From Polytrichum commune (Eukaryota > Streptophyta > Polytrichopsida > Polytrichales > Polytrichaceae): a DNA stretch of 64,000 bases. The stretch covers positions 17,052,001-17,116,000 of the forward strand of contig OX485806.1 of NCBI GenBank assembly GCA_950295325.1. Reading direction: 5' to 3'. Positions 48,201 through 59,167 of the stretch are shown here, in pieces (the first letter of the stretch is position 1; each line of letters starts with the position of its first letter). The notes beneath the pieces are model-generated. The model had not been told where the DNA came from. It made no database searches and saw only the letters and a list, made by a program, of their open reading frames with translations. A program made the position numbers and the translations under genes.

Positions 48201-49240
48201 AAAATAATTCTAAAAATAGATGCCTAAAATTTTGGAATATTATTGGCATTTTTTGCCGAATATAAAATTAATTATTTTTCAAAATTGCTAGAAAGTAAGA
48301 AATTTTTATTTCTCACTAGAGTTTTACTTACAGTGGAAGCATATGTGAATTTTGAAGGAGAGAAGGTGCTCCTTTTGTAATCAAGCTCACTTACATTAGT
48401 CCACAAAGAATATGGGTTAAGAAGTAGCAAGACTCTAGATGAGGCTTTTCAAATGTGTTGTACACAAATTTTTGGCGTCCAATTGAGCATAGAAGATGAA
48501 GTTTTATAGAATTTTGTCCAACTAACAAAAGTTGAGAAATCAATCCTTCTTCCACCTCCAACAAGTTTTGTGTCAAAATAATTCTTTATGCAAAAGATAT
48601 GGACAAAACATTGCAGCCGTGTAAAGATCAAAAGAATATGCGTTCATAACAGTTTTTCGGAGCTCATTTGTGCATAGAAGATCAACTTTTTTGGAATTTT
48701 GTTGGTCTAAGAAAAGTTTAGAAATCAAGTAATCTTTCACCTCCAACAAATTTTATGTCATTTGAAGACTCTATGCAAAAGTTATGCGTGTTATAAAAAT
48801 GAAGTCTAACTAGGTGCTTCACCTCAAAGTTTACATATCCCATATGCATTGTTGAACACAACTCCACTCTACTTGCATAAAGCACAGAGCATTCTCAACT
48901 TTTCACTAACATCTTACTTGTCATTCAATGTAAGAGAGATGTACAAGATATAAGCTTAAATAGAAAATTTAATATGAATTTAAGCTGAATTTTTTTAAAT
49001 TAAAAGAGAAAATTGCCGAAAATATGAATATACTATCTTTAGGTGACGAACCTACTTTTTGAACTTTAATTAAATATTAGGCAGCAAGTTGCCGAACCTG
49101 CTAGTAAACTACGGTATAGATATTTGTGGATAGACCTATATCGTTGTGGATCCTAATCCACTTATGTGTATTGTGTATGCTAATGTCCCAAATAATACCC
49201 CTTGACACTCACGTTAGTTTGTGCATGGTACGAAGAGTCC
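45215..49240 (-). mobile_element. LINE (non-LTR retrotransposon), 5'-truncated, decayed, split by a TA-flanked element
   Basis: Read on the minus strand, the pieces come in LINE order. AP-endonuclease: RGIIWDISIHNTHKWIRI (about 49160-49220), then after the 940-bp insert VDDFNA (about 48040), LLEVHRPHWL, and MGGASVVEYHIGDPN with a degenerate end (DLDQCPL for SDHCPL, about 47710). Reverse transcriptase: ANDLCEPITKLFNLVASEGF (about 47110), GTAFGKLYGSVLE, IKHGCLLSPTLFSLYIDG (46620-46560) and LLYVDN in place of the usual YADD (about 46465). C-terminal part: YLHLKDF and YFVLESPLYNSIRDK (45700-45400). Frames change several times and stops are frequent. The 3' end carries ATTTCATTTCATTTT near 45215-45235 instead of long poly-A, like the copy at 1-660. 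A G-run at 48057-48068 disrupts the endonuclease part. Confidence 0.92.
48175..49114. mobile_element. Non-autonomous TA-target DNA transposon, 940 bp, copy 1
   Basis: TA at 48173-48174 and 49115-49116. Ends are inverted over about 22 bp: left CCGTAGTTTAATAGCAGG, right (reverse-complemented) CCGTAGTTTACTAGCAGG, both followed by TTCG. The body is nearly the same as 59875-60816. It sits inside the endonuclease region of the LINE, whose reading resumes on the other side. Inside, about 165 bp (48475-48640) are repeated imperfectly at 48650-48815. The 61-codon minus frame (48391-48576) is shared by the other copy but has no known motif. A transposase is not encoded. Confidence 0.92.
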
Positions 49241-49273
49241 ACCCCTCCCCCCTCCCCCCTCCCCCACCCCACC

Positions 49274-50460
49274 TGTGAGCCCAATATTGTGCCCACATGC
49301 GTTCTTGACCGTAGAATCATTGAAGACTTAGGCTTTAGTGTTGCATTGAATTTTCAAAAAAGATAAAAAGAGTGAAGCTTTTATGTTTAGGTTTGAGTTG
49401 AGTTTAAAGACTTGTGTAGATGTTATTTTGAGTTGAGGCTAGAAGAATTGATTTGGGGGTTAATTAATGGTTAGGTTAAGCTTAGAGTTAGCAGGGTTAG
49501 GATTTAGGTTAGCATTGGTTTTTGTGGGTTGGGCCAAGGGTAATTGTTCATTTTAGGCTGAGTGTATGGTTGTTTAGAGGGGAGGGGACCCATGCCGAAG
49601 GGATTAGGATCCGGATTCTCAGATCGGGAAGGAGGGGCCCCTGGAATGGTTGTGTGCGCGATAGTCTGGAAGGATGGAGGCCAGGGGTTGTGTTAGAGCG
49701 CGGTGGTTGGCCGAAGGAGAGGGGCTTTGTGGGTTTGGGCTCGGCGAAGGAATGTTGGAGGAGAGGCACAGCTGCCGGAAGGTGGGTAAGCTCTAAAACT
49801 CGATGCTGGAGCCATAGAAAAATGCAGAGTGGGTCATTTTCTGCCTTCGACAAGATTTCGAGGGCAGGAGTGGTGAAATCATGGCGAATGCGGAATTCTA
49901 CTCGTGGTAAGGGCTAGATGCTCGGCGGTAGGAGCAAATTCACAAGTGTGGTGGGAGCCAGCAGACCAGGCCATTCTCCGAGTTCAGTAAACTGGGGCGG
50001 GCCAGTGTGGACACCTGTTGAGGAGATGCGAAGGCTCTCATTTTTTTCTACACACGATGCAGCCTTGGTTTGAGGCTAGGAGGATTGCAACTCCCAGTTG
50101 CACCGCTCAAGCTGTTGCCTCAAAAGAATACCGCCAGTCTCCGAGGGATGAAGCAGGACCCACCTGGATGTCCAGCTGCTCGGGAGCAACAGATTCAGTG
50201 CACTAAGGGACCAGGTAGGAGTGAGGAGGACCCAGAAGGTGAGGAAGGGCTGCAAAGTAAGGGCTGCAAGATTGTTGAATTGAAATGTGTGTCCACCCAC
50301 ATTGGGCCTCGTCCGAACTAGCTGGATGCGCTTTGGTGACCATCAAATTGAGCTGCCTCGCGGCAGCAGTCAACATTTTCAAAGAATTCACACTCGGCTG
50401 ACATTGTCTAGAATGATCTGTCGGTGGTGGACAGAAGCAGCTTCAAGCCAGGGAGTTAAG
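49274..50460 (+). mobile_element. LTR of family S, right end missing or unrecognised
   Basis: Starts TGTGAGCCCAATATTG with GATAAAAAGAGTGAAG near 49356, exactly as in the other copies, then the same run of TTAGG-rich text and a GC-rich middle (49580-50350). The conserved right terminal block with GGACTACGACGC is not seen. An hAT MITE begins at 50469, and the sequence after it (50895 on) does not show the LTR end either, so the copy is truncated or has diverged. The flank CCACC at 49269-49273 finds no partner. Confidence 0.75.
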
Positions 50461-50468
50461 CTTTGAGG

Positions 50469-50886
50469 CACGGGGAGGTTACTCCATTGTCAAGTTGAAC
50501 ACCATGTGTGAACAAAGTTTGCTACCCCTATATTACATGGCATATATAATTTTAAAATTCATGATATTTTTCCCACATATACATAATCATTGATAGTATC
50601 TTTTGATTTTCTTTTTGAAATTTTTAGTCATCTTCATTTTGTAGTAATTTGTTTAGTTCAATTCTGCATCATTCTAGTTAGAAATGGTATGTTTAATAAA
50701 AAAAAATTGTCAAATTTAGTTGCCATGTTTTACTATGTGATAAGTACCGTGTATATCTACTCATGAAAACAAATTGATAAAAGTTTGACCCATTTTGGTG
50801 ATGCTTTATGTAAAAAGTAGGATTTTTTACAATGTAAAGTGTTTGCACGTGGTTGTTCAACATTACAATGAAGTGACCTCCCCGTG
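50469..50886. mobile_element. hAT-type MITE, 418 bp, TSD CTTTGAGG
   Basis: CTTTGAGG at 50461-50468 and 50887-50894. Ends are inverted for about 50 bp at roughly 80 percent: left CACGGGGAGGTTACTCCATT, right (reverse-complemented) CACGGGGAGGTCACTTCATT. AT-rich interior without coding capacity. It lies at the edge of, or inside, the LTR that starts at 49274. Confidence 0.93.
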
Positions 50887-50894
50887 CTTTGAGG

Positions 50895-53136
50895 TCGTGA
50901 TTGATTGATGTAGTATCACCACATGGATCATGTGGTCCTACCACGTGTTGTCCTCTTCCATTAGATGGTACATTCAAAATCCAAATCCAAACCATGGAGT
51001 GGACGAGAACCATTGGTAAGATCATGCAAGAGTTGTTGTTACAACCCTTGTTTAGGGACGAGCAACCTAAGAGAGGATACATGTCTCCCCACAAGTCCTC
51101 AAACATCAATATAGGACATGGCTATGGAGGCAACCTAGATGGCCGGTGTAGTTTAGTTTTTAGTTACAAACAAACCCAAGGAAACACTCAGGGAAGACTT
51201 AAAAGATGACTTGTGCATCTTCTAGGAGTCCCAAATAAGGTTTATTAGGGAAAACACAAGGTCATCGTACTTTATTTCGGGTTTAGGTTGACAAGTGGAT
51301 TATAAGTGAGGGATGTAGATTTGGAAGTCTCTCGATGTCAGTATATGCAATTGTGGCAATCACTCACCTCGCTCCAATTACCCAAGCAATAGTTTGGTAG
51401 AGAGTTCATTTTAATTGGACCATGTGCGGTGCACAAGCATAGGCACACTCATGGTCCATTGTCTTGCACGAGTAACCCATTTTTGTCTTGTTACCAAAGC
51501 CCAAGGCACTTTGGTGTGGACAATGATCTTGTATTAATTAATCTTTGTTAGTGTAACTTGTAATGTCCATACAGTCATCCTTTCATGATTTTGAGTGTTC
51601 TTTTATTGAATATAATTTTAATTATATTGTCCGACAATAGTCTCTTATTTGGCCTTGGCCAAGGTAATCACAATTCTCTTAATTACAACTATACGACATG
51701 TCACATATACATGTCAACCTAGCCTCTCATGATTCTTTGTTTAATTACTCTAAGTTGCTTGCACTTTTACTATCATCTTGCGACTTCCTTTTCTCTTAAT
51801 TCATTTAAACTTAATTTCCCAAGATTATCAAACGGAATGAATGCTAACAATTTCTTTGATTATGGATGAATTATGATTTATCAATTTTAAATTAGTCTCC
51901 CTTTCTAGTGACTTTAACATCAAATCACTACTTACCAGATTGTTGACAGTCGAGTCTCTTCGGCTACTATCATCTCGTTTCCCATTCTCTCCAGACGGTT
52001 GTCTTGCTCAATTGCCCTTTCGTATTCCCTGAAAGGATATTACGGTTGAAACTCAACTATTCACCAACATTAAAACTATAGCCCCCAACATTAGCATTTT
52101 AACAGAACAATTTCATCATAATCTCCAAAGAATCTCTCCTTGTTGTTTTCCTACCTAAATTTGCAATTCAATTTTCCCACCATAAATTTCATGCCACAAC
52201 TTATAATCATGTAGCATCACCCCGGATTCAACTTAATTACAGATAATATTAGACAATTGCCTGGCCAATAAATACTTCATTTAGTTGCGACTTTACATGA
52301 ACTGTATTTGCAAAATTGAATTCAAAGTGGCTCGTAGCTGAGTAATTGAAGTCCCATGTTCATCGACCAGATCTCTCTCAGACCATGGTCATTCAGGTAT
52401 TCACGTGTACAATAATAACGTAATTATGCAACTAAGTCACGCTTGGGAATTCCAATTCAATTATCCTCGATGAACTTGAGGCTCGACTCGATTTTATGTT
52501 ATAAAAGAATTCAATGCAGCCTCCAGACAATGGCCCCTTTCACCTTATACACTGGTTTCATTATTGGACGGACTACCATCTTTCGATTTCCTTTAGGTAG
52601 GGCCTAACTTCAAGTTACATTGGCATGAGGATTTCTTAATTGTTCCTTTCCTTATGGTTGTATTTCTAATCATTGTTATCCATTATCAGACTATTGCCTT
52701 GACCACCGTTGTAATTCAGACTTACTTAGGTTGGGGTATTAACACTTTTACAGCAGGCATGCAATTAAGGAATCATTCTTTGTAAATCCTATAATATCAC
52801 TGCAATTGCAAATTCAACCAATTCAATTTAAGTTGCTACGGATATCCAATCTAATCCCTCCCCTGGATTTCAATTACAACACCAGATTATCACAAACAAT
52901 TGAGGAACAAAACACAAACTCACACAATTGCTGCAATTCACAAAATGATAATGAACATAAGATTAAAAGGTTATAAAACTCGACAAAATTCCGGCGCGAG
53001 TCAAAATTAAAAATCACACACACACAACCTCTGAAGGCATTGTCTTTTATAGCCTACCCAAACCATCTATAGATATCAAATAATGTGTTTCTTGCTATCA
53101 GGCTATAGTCCTACTTATTTTTATATTTCTCTAGAC
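50895..53136. other. AT-rich stretch, no recognised gene
   Basis: I see no TIR or LTR pair, no protein motif and no open frame beyond about 100 codons (50901-51209, plus, not recognised). Confidence 0.45.
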
Positions 53137-53141
53137 TATAG

Positions 53142-54849
53142 TATGAGCCCAAATAGTGTGCTCACATGTGTGTTAGGCGTAAAAGAATGCTAGAATTAGG
53201 ATTTGATGTTCTCAACATTTATACAAAACATAAAAAGAGTGCTAGGGTAGGGCTTAGGCTGGAATTGAGTTAAGTGTTAAAGATAGTGTTTTGGGCTAGT
53301 GTGCGACGGGTTTGGATTGAACTAGGTTGTTTAATTGAGTTAGTGATGTTTAAGTTAGACATTGGGGGAAGCTGAGTTAATGTTTGAATTGGGACCTTTT
53401 AGCGTTCACATTAGAAGTGGGGGGGGGGTCTCACAGTTGGGATCGGGTTCCAGATTTCCGGATCTAGGAGGTTTTGTTCGGTGAGCCTCTCCGTTCCTCG
53501 CTCTCTCTCTCAAGGTGAAGGGCGGTGGTTTTGAGCTAGGCGGTGGCCTTGGCTTGCACAAGGTGATGTTGAATTCGTAGGTCGGAAGGGTGACTCCAGC
53601 TGATGAATGCCGACAGGGTTAAGGACAAGAAGCACAGAGTGGGCATTATGCTGCACTGGAGAAAGGGGATGGCCAACATCTGGTAATGCGAAGAAGGAAG
53701 GGATTGAGGGCGGCTACCCAATTTCTTGGATGCTTGATGATTAGGCCCCGAATGGTGGTTTCGGGTGGACTCAACAATGAGGAGGATTCAGGGTGAGAGA
53801 TGAGGAGCTATCGCTCGAGGTAGAGCCTCCTAGGTCGGGAAGCTCGGAAAACATTGTGAGAGTTTGGGGGAAATCAGAAAACCACCAAGGAGTGAGGGAT
53901 AGTCTGTTGGGCAGGTGTGCACTGAGCGGCGGTTGGTCAATGCCGAATTGAGTGTTCTGGTGGCGAAGCCAGGCTGAATTGCAGAAGGAAAATTCCGACC
54001 TGGGACAAGTTAATCTAGGGGGGGACATAAGAATTTGAGCGCAGGGATTCGAACTGTAGTGAGACATGTGTGCGCATGTGAAGGGGTTGGTCATGCTCTG
54101 ACCAGACATTCAATTGAATCCAACATTGGACGTTCTGAAGGCAACTGTCCTTTCCCTGTGAATCTCAGTCTCCTGCTTCAGTTAGCAGCTGGGAGAAGAA
54201 CATCTTGCCTGGCTCAATGCCAAAGGAAGGAAGTGGTTGTAGACAGGGTAGTGATTCACACCAGGCCGCAACATTGGGTACTCTATTCTGATAAGGGAAG
54301 GAGGCAACAATGTGAATTTCAGTCGCTACTGGGAAGTTTTCATTGCCTAAGGAGGACTGCCGAGCTTCAAGGATCGACGACTGGTGTCTGGGTGGGGTAA
54401 CACCGCCAAAAATTATACAGTGAGGTGGTTGTCTACGGGAGCAGGAAGGTGCACGCTACTGGAGTCCAAAATGAGCAATCAAATGGTAGACTGGGGGGTT
54501 TAGACCAGGGGGTTTAGAGGTAGGGTAGCTTAGTGGGGTGAGATTGATTTAAGAATTGGCTAAGTGGGTAAACATGACCTGGGCTTGTTAGGGCCTTGGT
54601 TGGTAGTTGACCTTGTCATGTGAATTAATGGTTGGGTTTGGACTTGGGTGTTGAATGTTAAAAGAGGGAGGAAGTATTTCTTTTAAATACTTGTCACCTC
54701 GTATCATCTGAATAAAAAGTGGTTGCCGAATCCCTCTTGAAGCAAGCATGGGCGCACAGTTGATGGCCAAGGGAAGTAGTTGAAGTGCATGTGGGCCCTT
54801 AGTCTCCACCCGGACTACGACGCATAAGGGGGGGGGGTTAGGTCTCACA
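53142..54849 (+). mobile_element. Solo LTR, family S copy 3, TSD TATAG
   Basis: TATAG at 53137-53141 and 54850-54854. The unit starts TATGAGCCCAAATAG, so the expected TG has become TA, and ends GGTCTCACA. ACATAAAAAGAGTG near 53227, GAATAAAAAG near 54710 and the terminal GGACTACGACGCATAAGGG block keep the family order. Length is 1708 bp. The exact TSD confirms the ends in spite of the altered first dinucleotide. Confidence 0.92.
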
Positions 54850-55255
54850 TATAGCCTATTCACACTAGCTCGAATCCACTGTTCTAGTTCATCTAAGTCC
54901 CATTATATGAGCCCAAAATGAGTGCTCATATTTGTTTTATGTTTAGAATTCAATTAGAATTGCAATTGGAGTGTTATTGAAACAATCAAAAGTATAAAAA
55001 GAGTGAGGCTTAGTGTGGATTTATGTTTAGGCCTTAAGCCATTTTGTGTGGTTAAGTAGAGGATTAGTAGAATTAGGGAGTGTTTGGATTAGGGGAGTAG
55101 TGTTTGATGAAGCAAGGGGAAGGGCCTTGGCTTAAATGTTTGAATTAGAACATGTTCTTGTTGGTTAAGGGGATAAGGAGTTAGTAGATAGGATAAGGTC
55201 CTACTAAGTAGGAAAAGGCTAGAGAGGTCGTGGTTGTGGGATGCCCTCTCTCATC

Positions 55256-55258
<3 letters not shown>

Positions 55259-55300
<42 letters not shown>
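55259..55300 (+). repeat. (CT)n microsatellite
   Basis: About 20 uninterrupted CT dinucleotides inside the LTR copy 4. A short CT run followed by (GT)n recurs at 57143-57178. Confidence 0.95.
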
Positions 55301-55301
<1 letters not shown>

Positions 55302-57142
55302 ATCTCTACTTCTTGAAATTTGGGCATGCTAAACACCAATTCGGGCAGCCCGTGTATAAACAAGAAAAGAAAAAATTACAATATAAAAGGCCAAGGAATA
55401 CGGGGGAATCCAGTATGTTTCTCTCCTATAACGTCAGTCTGATGACAGTTCTTCTCCCACAGTGGTAGTCTAGGCAAAGAGTGCCGAAAATAGAGCCGGG
55501 AAGGGGGATTTCCCATCTGTAGTTGCCTATTTACAACACTGTGCGCGAGACGTGAGGCTGGGGTGCTTTCTGATCCAGTGGAACTAGAGTGATGCTAGTA
55601 CAGTAGATACAGTAAGAATCCGTTGCAAAAATTGACTTACCCCGAGAGAACAGCAAGGATTTCTTGAGAGGAAGCTTAGTGACGGCCTAATCTGCTCGCT
55701 AATAAAGCATCAGAGGTGCAAGAATTTACAGCAAGATGAGCACACCCAACTCATCCAAGGACGAGTTCAAGGTGGCAAGCATGTTCTGTTTCTCTTAAAA
55801 CAAGACCACAGTCAAGATGGTTCAAATCACATATGGATGCCTGATATTTGAGATTTTACATATGTGAAGTAATATATATGGATATACTAATCTTTCCATA
55901 CTATATAAGTAGACATAAAAGATATTGTACCTATTCCAAGGATGAGGCATAGCCTTGTTGACATCGATAACAAGTAAGAGGTCCATTGACACCTGTTGTA
56001 CGCTCTACTAACATTTCTTGTAATTGTGGGGAGCATGGGCACAGGTGAGGACCTCTTCTACAAGTGCTGCGCACCATTCGAAGAATTGTCCATTCATATC
56101 CTTCAAGAAAATTCTTCTTGAAATATGGAATACTTACTCTGAGTATATCTTTCTTGGAAAAAACAAATATCTACTATACACATTTTGATTGTAAAAATAC
56201 CCAATCTATGGGTGATCTGAATTCTCTGTACTACGCTGAATTTACTGCGGAGATACTGTGCACAGTTCTCTGCCGAAATTTAGCTTACATGACGACAGAC
56301 AAGACAATGTAAATCGGCTTATATAGATTCTTTCTTTCTTTCTGGGTATATGATGGATGGACTGCATACACAAGTCATCACTACCCTGACAAATAAACCA
56401 CATGAGGTAGCTAAGGAAGAAGGGTGAGAGTACAGGGTACTTAGGAATTCCCCTAAGACCTTATAAGGTAACAACCTGAAAGATTGACGTCACGAACTGT
56501 TACCATATACAGATAAATAAAACATTCCTCATACCCGTAAACTGGTGTATCAAGCATGCAAAAATTGACATACACAAAGTTTATTATGCCTAACAGGAAT
56601 GTGGGTATTGGTCTATTTTCTGATCAATTTACAGCAAGACTGATGGGAAACTAAAGAGGCCGAAAGTATTATACTCTGCTGTATGACTGATACATGTTTA
56701 CAGAGTTAAGTAGAAAATTACGGTTCGATTAGTCGACACCCATATCGGGTACAGGCAGGAGATTGACGTAATGATATAGTCTATATTGATTGGATAGATC
56801 CGTACTGATTTATTGTACAGTGAATGGTTACTTACACCCTATGGTGAAATAACAACCATTTGAAGAGTAAGACTTACCCTTAATTCTCAGGGTTGTCCTA
56901 TTGATTAAGGAACAGCAAGAAAATGGCTGAAACTAGTTCTGTAACAACCAAGATCGTGACCAAAGTAGAACAGAAGGATTTCCTTCGTCAAATAGCGGTA
57001 AGAAATGAAGACGTAACATACCGAGGAATTATCAAGACCCTATTCAAAATGGGATGTATGTTGTCATTACATAACCTGACTCTACAAGAGGGATAAAAGA
57101 TCCTACTCTAACATAGAGATTAATCTAGACAAGATTGGACAG
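55301..57142. other. Unassigned 1.8 kb between two CT tracts, likely insertion in LTR
   Basis: This stretch has no counterpart in the other LTR copies and no motif I recognise. It is flanked by CTCTCTCT on both sides, which could be a TSD or just the host microsatellite. Confidence 0.35.
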
Positions 57143-57190
57143 CTCTCTCTCTCGTGTGTGTGTGTGTGTGTGTGTGTGGAGTAGGGTGGA

Positions 57191-57330
57191 AGAGAAATTT
57201 AGTTGATTAGAGGGAGATTAGAAATTTAGTTGATTACAGGTGGATTAGAAATTTAGTTGATTATAGGTGGATTAGAAATTTAGTTGAGTAGAGGTAGATT
57301 AGAAATTTAGTTGATTAAAAGGGAGCTTGG
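57191..57330 (+). repeat. 27-bp minisatellite, about five units
   Basis: Units read GATTAGAAATTTAGTTGATT followed by a variable (A/T)(C/T)AGGTG-like end. The second and third units differ by one base. Confidence 0.9.
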
Positions 57331-57350
57331 AAAATTAGTTAAGAAGCTAG

Positions 57351-57750
57351 ACTAAGGCATCTGGTTGCATTTTGGGCTAATAAGCTTGGACAGGAGCTGG
57401 GCTAAGGCCAGCCGGTAGCATTTTGGGCTAATAAGCTCGGACAAAAGTTAGACTAAGGCAGTTGGTGGCATTTGGGCTAATAAGCTCGGACAGAAGTTAG
57501 ACTAAGGCCAGCCGGTTGCATTTTGGGCTAATAAGCTTGGACAGGAGCTGGGCTAAGGCCAGCCGGTGGCATTTTGGGCTAATAAGCTCGGACAGAAGTT
57601 AGACTAAGGTAGCTGGTGGCATTTTGGGCTAATGAGCTCAAACAGAAACTATACTGAGGCAGCTGGTGCATTATGGCCTAAGGAGCTCGGACAGAAGCTA
57701 GACTAAGGCAACTGGTTGCATTTTGGACTAAGGGGCTTGAATAGAAGATG
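57351..57750 (+). repeat. 50-bp minisatellite, eight units
   Basis: Eight consecutive units of 48-51 bp: ACTAAGGCAGCTGGTGGCAT, TTTGGGCTAATAAGCTCGG, ACAGAAGTTAG. Two variants alternate (ending CAGGAGCTGGG or CAGAAGTTAGA), and some units carry an extra CC in GGCCAGCCGG. The last two units are the most diverged. Confidence 0.93.
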
Positions 57751-58057
57751 GGCTAAGGAATAGTTAGAATGATGGTTAGCTAGGTATTTAACCATCCACG
57801 TAATTGGGTTTGTAATCGTGTGGGGAGGTTGATAGCGGGTGAGAAGTTAGTACAATAGAGAAAAGCGTTTATCAACGCTTGTACTCACAATATTGAATAA
57901 ATTGGTGTGATCCAAGTTACGTGTGATGTCATGGGAACGAATGACGGAGGAAAAGTAAAATAGGATGAATATGAATGTGATCGCTATACCCTCACCCGGA
58001 CTAGGACGCTTAAGGGTGGGCGGTTTGGCCTCACACATTTACACTGAATTTCAAATT

Positions 58058-59162
58058 TGTCAGCTAGAAACCCCCACCCTTAAGCGTCCTAGTCCGGGTG
58101 AGAGCCTCAGGTTCACATGTGATTGATTACCTCACTTCAACCCTCGTGATTTGGCTTCCAATGCTTACGAGTGTGAATCATCAAGACGCCCTTCTTTATT
58201 CAAATAGCACTCGGTGGAAGTATTAAAAAATACTACCCAACCTCATGGTCATTAGCAAACAAAACATCAACTCCAAAAACCTTAAACCCTATCCTTGACC
58301 ATGGCTACTCAACCAAATTCCCCTAAAAACTCTATTCCTTGACTACAACCACCCTTCGTCCTAATGATCTAAATAGTGCTGCAATTGCAAGAACCTTGTA
58401 AATTTCAATGCCAAATTCTTCTGCTCCTGGTTCTTACTTAACCAGCAAGCTCCCTGGCTCAATTTTGGCGAGGTTCGTGACAACTCTGTCTTCCTTCGGC
58501 CCTGACCCGCACTACCCTCGCCTGACAGGTGCAATGCGAAGTGGAATCTCAACCCTCGGAGAATCTCAGCTCTCGCGGCCCTTCAGCCTCTCTCTCCCTT
58601 GTTCCGACGCATTCCTTCATCAAATTATCAACCCTTCACTGCCTTGCTAGCTGCAACACCCATTCAGCTCACGATAGCGGTTTTTTGATGGCGATCCAGG
58701 GGAGAGACCCAACTAAGACTAAGTCCTCTGTCCTTGCCTCTGTTCTGCCCGGTTGCAGGGCTGCTTCCGCAAGCTGGCCGCAGCGCACCCTTGGTTCGGT
58801 GCGAGAGAGAGAGAAAGAGGAGGCTGGCTTCAACCGTCCCATAGTCCCTGGATCCGGAAATTGTTAGGGTACAGTGTGCCCCCCCCCCCAATACGAACAC
58901 CACCGATAGCCCTTCTCAAACAATAAAACTCAGCTCCCTAAGCCTCAAGGCCTAAATCCCATTAACCCGACTAACTAATTCATGAAATCCCAACTTCACA
59001 CTTTAGCACTAAACTACTAACAATCTAGCCTACGGCTTACTCTAAATTAAATTTCAATGTAACACTCTTTTTACATTTTGAATGTGTAAGAAAAAATCCA
59101 AGCCCCTAGTTTAATAACTTCAAAGCTTAAAAGCACATGTGGGCCCATAATTTGGGCTCACA
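58058..59162 (-). mobile_element. Solo LTR, family S copy 5, TSD AAATT
   Basis: AAATT at 58053-58057 and 59163-59167. On the minus strand it starts TGTGAGCCCAAATTATGG (ending at 59162) and ends at the inverted TGTCAGC (58058). CACTCTTTTTACATTTTG at 59064-59081 is the inverted promoter block, and CTTTATTC near 58195 the inverted polyadenylation signal. Length is 1105 bp, the shortest complete copy. It is placed 22 bp from copy 4, tail to tail. Confidence 0.93.
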
Positions 59163-59167
59163 AAATT

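Larger units (their letters stand above)
54906..58035 (+). mobile_element. LTR, family S copy 4, probably expanded by an insertion
   Basis: Begins TATGAGCCCAAAATG with AGTATAAAAAGAGTG near 54990, 56 bp after copy 3 ends. A family right end, GGACTAGGACGC, GGGTGGGCGG and CCTCACA, lies at 57996-58035, with TTGAATAAATTGG near 57892. Flanks are CATTA (54901-54905) and CATTT (58036-58040), four of five matching. At 3130 bp it is nearly twice the usual length. The excess probably lies between the (CT)n tract at 55259-55300 and a second CT tract at 57143-57152, plus minisatellites at 57190-57750. Confidence 0.6.

Noticed and set aside
48391-48576. 61-codon frame shared by both 940-bp elements as a real gene
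   Set aside because: The copies are nearly identical as DNA, so a shared frame carries no extra information, and there is no known motif.
54040-54070. GGGATTCGAACTG as a tRNA T-arm
   Set aside because: No matching acceptor, D-arm or anticodon arm around it.
57351-57750. Regular repeats as a CRISPR-like array
   Set aside because: Units are contiguous and degenerate with no unique spacers, and the sequence is eukaryotic; it is a minisatellite.
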